From an uncultured Clostridia bacterium (lineage in GTDB: Bacteria; Bacillota; Clostridia; Oscillospirales; Ruminococcaceae): DNA of 7,256 bases. The notes below the pieces were generated by a model that ran no database searches, was not told the DNA's origin, and saw only the letters and a list, made by a program, of their open reading frames with translations. Made by a program: the position numbers and the translations under genes. Where the stretch lies: the NCBI GenBank assembly GCA_937892655.1, contig CALBJC010000118.1, positions 1 through 7,256 of the forward strand, read 5' to 3'. Each line of letters begins with the position of its first letter. The stretch's first letter is position 1. Below are positions 6,053-7,256 of this stretch, piece by piece.

Positions 6053-6071
6053 AGATGTTGATTTGTCAACA
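6053..6071. promoter_or_regulatory. Operator 2: inverted copy of operator 1 at the transcription start
   Basis: The 19 bases AGATGTTGATTTGTCAACA are the exact reverse complement of 6015-6033. The core TGTTGA-TTTG-TCAACA (6056-6071) is again a perfect 6-bp-arm dyad. Its centre is 41 bp from that of operator 1, close to four helical turns, so two bound dimers would sit on roughly the same face of the DNA. The dyad also lies at the very 5' end of the predicted mRNA, where it could fold into a short hairpin. Confidence 0.8.
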
Positions 6072-6095
6072 AGTTCCAAAAAAAGGAGCGATACA

Positions 6096-6542
6096 ATGGT
6101 AGCAAGATTTGAAAAGTTTTCTTATTTTATATCTGAAATTTCAAAGCACTGGCACAAAATAGCCTCTGATGAAATGATAAAGCACGGGCTGAAAGGGCCG
6201 TATGCTGTTTATTTTACAGCGCTCAGCAGACATGACGATGGCATAACTGCCGCAAGACTTGCAGAAATATGCGCAAGAGACAAGGCTGATGTTTCAAGGG
6301 CTGTAAACCAGATGGCAAAAAAGGGGCTTGTAATCAAAAAGGAAGTAAATCAAAATCACTACAATGCCCTTTTAATTCTTACAGACGAAGGCAGAGATGT
6401 AGCGGCCAAGATAAAAGAAAAGGCCGCTTATGCTGTTGAAATAGGAGGCAAGGGTCTTAACGATGAGCAAAGAACTGACTTTTACAATTCACTCGAACTA
6501 ATATGCAACAATTTACATTCACTCAGCAAAGAAGGTCTATAA
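6096..6542 (+). CDS. MarR-family winged-helix transcriptional regulator
   Basis: The protein is 148 residues from the ATG at 6096, which has an AGGAG site (6084-6088) and a 7-nt spacer. The same frame is open back to a TTG at 6033, but that extension would be translated from the operator and has no ribosome site, so it is rejected. Residues about 5-45 are the dimerisation helices. ITAARLAEICARDKADVSRA (50-69) is the helix-turn-helix, and residues 79-96 (VIKKEVNQNHYNALLILT) form the wing. Length and layout are standard for MarR. Such proteins are usually dimeric repressors released by small phenolic or other ligands or by cysteine oxidation. Here C59 and C137 are the only cysteines and no sensing role can be assigned. 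Two matching operators in its own promoter argue for autorepression and for control of the downstream dehydrogenase. Confidence 0.92.
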   Translation: MVARFEKFSYFISEISKHWHKIASDEMIKHGLKGPYAVYFTALSRHDDGITAARLAEICARDKADVSRAVNQMAKKGLVIKKEVNQNHYNALLILTDEGRDVAAKIKEKAAYAVEIGGKGLNDEQRTDFYNSLELICNNLHSLSKEGL

Positions 6543-6545
6543 AAA

Positions 6546-7256
6546 ATGAATTTACTCAAAAAGGTTTACTGTAGGATATTTCAGGGATGCTTTTATATCG
6601 CTATCCCCTTTATGCCTTACAGAGAGCCTGAAATCTTAACAGGAATTGACGATTTACCAAGACATCTCAAAGAAAAGAATATCAACTCTGTTTTAATAGT
6701 TACAGATAATTTCTTAAGCACTACCGATAACTTTTTAGCACTTACAGATACGCTTGCAAAAGAGGGTATCAGCATAGGTGCTTATACAAATACAAGGGCA
6801 AACCCTACCGTTACAAACGTTGAAGAAGCGCTTGAGATTTATCATCATCTTGACTGCAAGGCGATTATCGCTTATGGCGGAGGTTCCCCTATGGACTGTG
6901 CAAAGGCAGTCGGCGCAAGAGTTGCGTACCCACACAAAAAGCTAAGTAAGCTAAAGGGTCTTTTAAAGGTTTTAAGAAGAATTCCTGACCTTATAGCTAT
7001 ACCTACTACTGCAGGTACAGGCAGCGAGGTTACAGTTACAGCGGTCATTACAGACAGCGAGAAAAAGCATAAGTACACTATGAATAATTTTACGCTTATT
7101 CCCCGCTACGCTATTTTAGACCCTGCTGTTACATATTCTCTGCCACCTCATCTTACTGCAACTACAGGTATGGACGCACTCACTCACGCAATCGAGGGCT
7201 ACATCACCAAGGGTGCCTGGGAAATGAGCGATATGTTCCACCTTAAGGCTATTGAG
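6546..7256 (+). CDS. Iron-containing alcohol dehydrogenase (group III), 3' part outside the window
   Basis: The first 237 residues are present and the frame is still open at the window end; family members are near 390-430 residues. The nucleotide-binding loop YGGGSPMDCAKAVG is at 110-123, IPTTAGTGSEVT at 152-163 and LDPAVTYSLP at 191-200. The metal-site segment TGMDALTHAIEGYI (207-220) supplies the first two metal ligands, D210 and H214; the two later histidines lie outside. The enzyme should interconvert an alcohol and an aldehyde or ketone with NAD(P)H in the cytoplasm. The substrate is not readable. The N-terminus (MNLLKKVYCRIFQGCFYIAIPF) is basic then hydrophobic, a lead-in I recall from Firmicute relatives and not a clear signal peptide. 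The ATG is 3 nt after the marR stop, with a GAAGG site about 10 nt upstream, so it is cotranscribed with and presumably controlled by the MarR protein. Confidence 0.92.
   Translation, partial: MNLLKKVYCRIFQGCFYIAIPFMPYREPEILTGIDDLPRHLKEKNINSVLIVTDNFLSTTDNFLALTDTLAKEGISIGAYTNTRANPTVTNVEEALEIYHHLDCKAIIAYGGGSPMDCAKAVGARVAYPHKKLSKLKGLLKVLRRIPDLIAIPTTAGTGSEVTVTAVITDSEKKHKYTMNNFTLIPRYAILDPAVTYSLPPHLTATTGMDALTHAIEGYITKGAWEMSDMFHLKAIE

Noticed and set aside
6033..6095. Upstream TTG start at 6033 giving the MarR protein 21 extra residues
   Set aside because: The extension is encoded by operator and promoter DNA, begins before the predicted transcription start, has no ribosome site and lies outside the MarR family's usual N-terminus. 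The ATG at 6096 has a good AGGAG.
6735..7078. Minus-strand open frames opposite the alcohol dehydrogenase
   Set aside because: They lie wholly antisense to a gene with clear family motifs and have no recognisable protein content.

Overview
The window looks like chromosomal DNA from a low-GC Gram-positive anaerobe of the Clostridia, probably a Ruminococcus-like member of the Oscillospiraceae. The grounds are AT-rich intergenic DNA, strong AGGAGG-type ribosome sites, consensus sigma-A promoters, a YerC/YecD-type TrpR-family protein, a YwiB-type DUF1934 protein, and the sequence style of the Ddl, MurI and MetH-like proteins. The genus is an inference. Everything reads with the standard code and no frameshifted gene was seen.

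Layout. From 1 to about 5950 all genes are on the minus strand, in three transcription units. (a) At the left edge is a tRNA-Val(UAC), cut by the window, with its own near-perfect promoter. (b) From about 2212 down to 159 is a three-gene unit: a YerC/YecD TrpR-family regulator, a class I SAM-dependent methyltransferase joined to it by a TAATG overlap, and the redox chaperone Hsp33 (hslO). (c) From about 5950 down to 2236 is a four-gene unit: D-alanine--D-alanine ligase (ddl), glutamate racemase (murI, overlapping ddl by 8 bp), a DUF1934 beta-barrel protein with a TTG start, and a MetH-type homocysteine S-methyltransferase. It ends in a clear Rho-independent terminator. From 6000 onward the strand switches: a MarR-family repressor is followed after 3 bp by an iron-containing alcohol dehydrogenase that runs off the window.

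How the genes work together. Ddl and MurI supply the D-amino acids of the peptidoglycan stem peptide (D-Ala-D-Ala and D-Glu), so unit (c) is partly a cell-wall precursor operon with a methionine-cycle enzyme attached. The MarR/alcohol dehydrogenase pair looks like a self-contained, autorepressed redox or aldehyde/alcohol response module. Its promoter is bracketed by two operators whose 16-bp cores are exact reverse complements of each other, centred 41 bp apart. One covers the -35 hexamer and the other the transcription start. This is the best regulatory signal in the window.

I do not see a wholly new system here. The points most worth following are the twin MarR operators, the shortened pterin-domain-like tail on the homocysteine methyltransferase, the Gly in place of the usual Asn in the MurI catalytic loop, and an 8-bp repeat in the yerC leader. 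No mobile element, CRISPR array, riboswitch or gene-free stretch longer than 300 bases was found.
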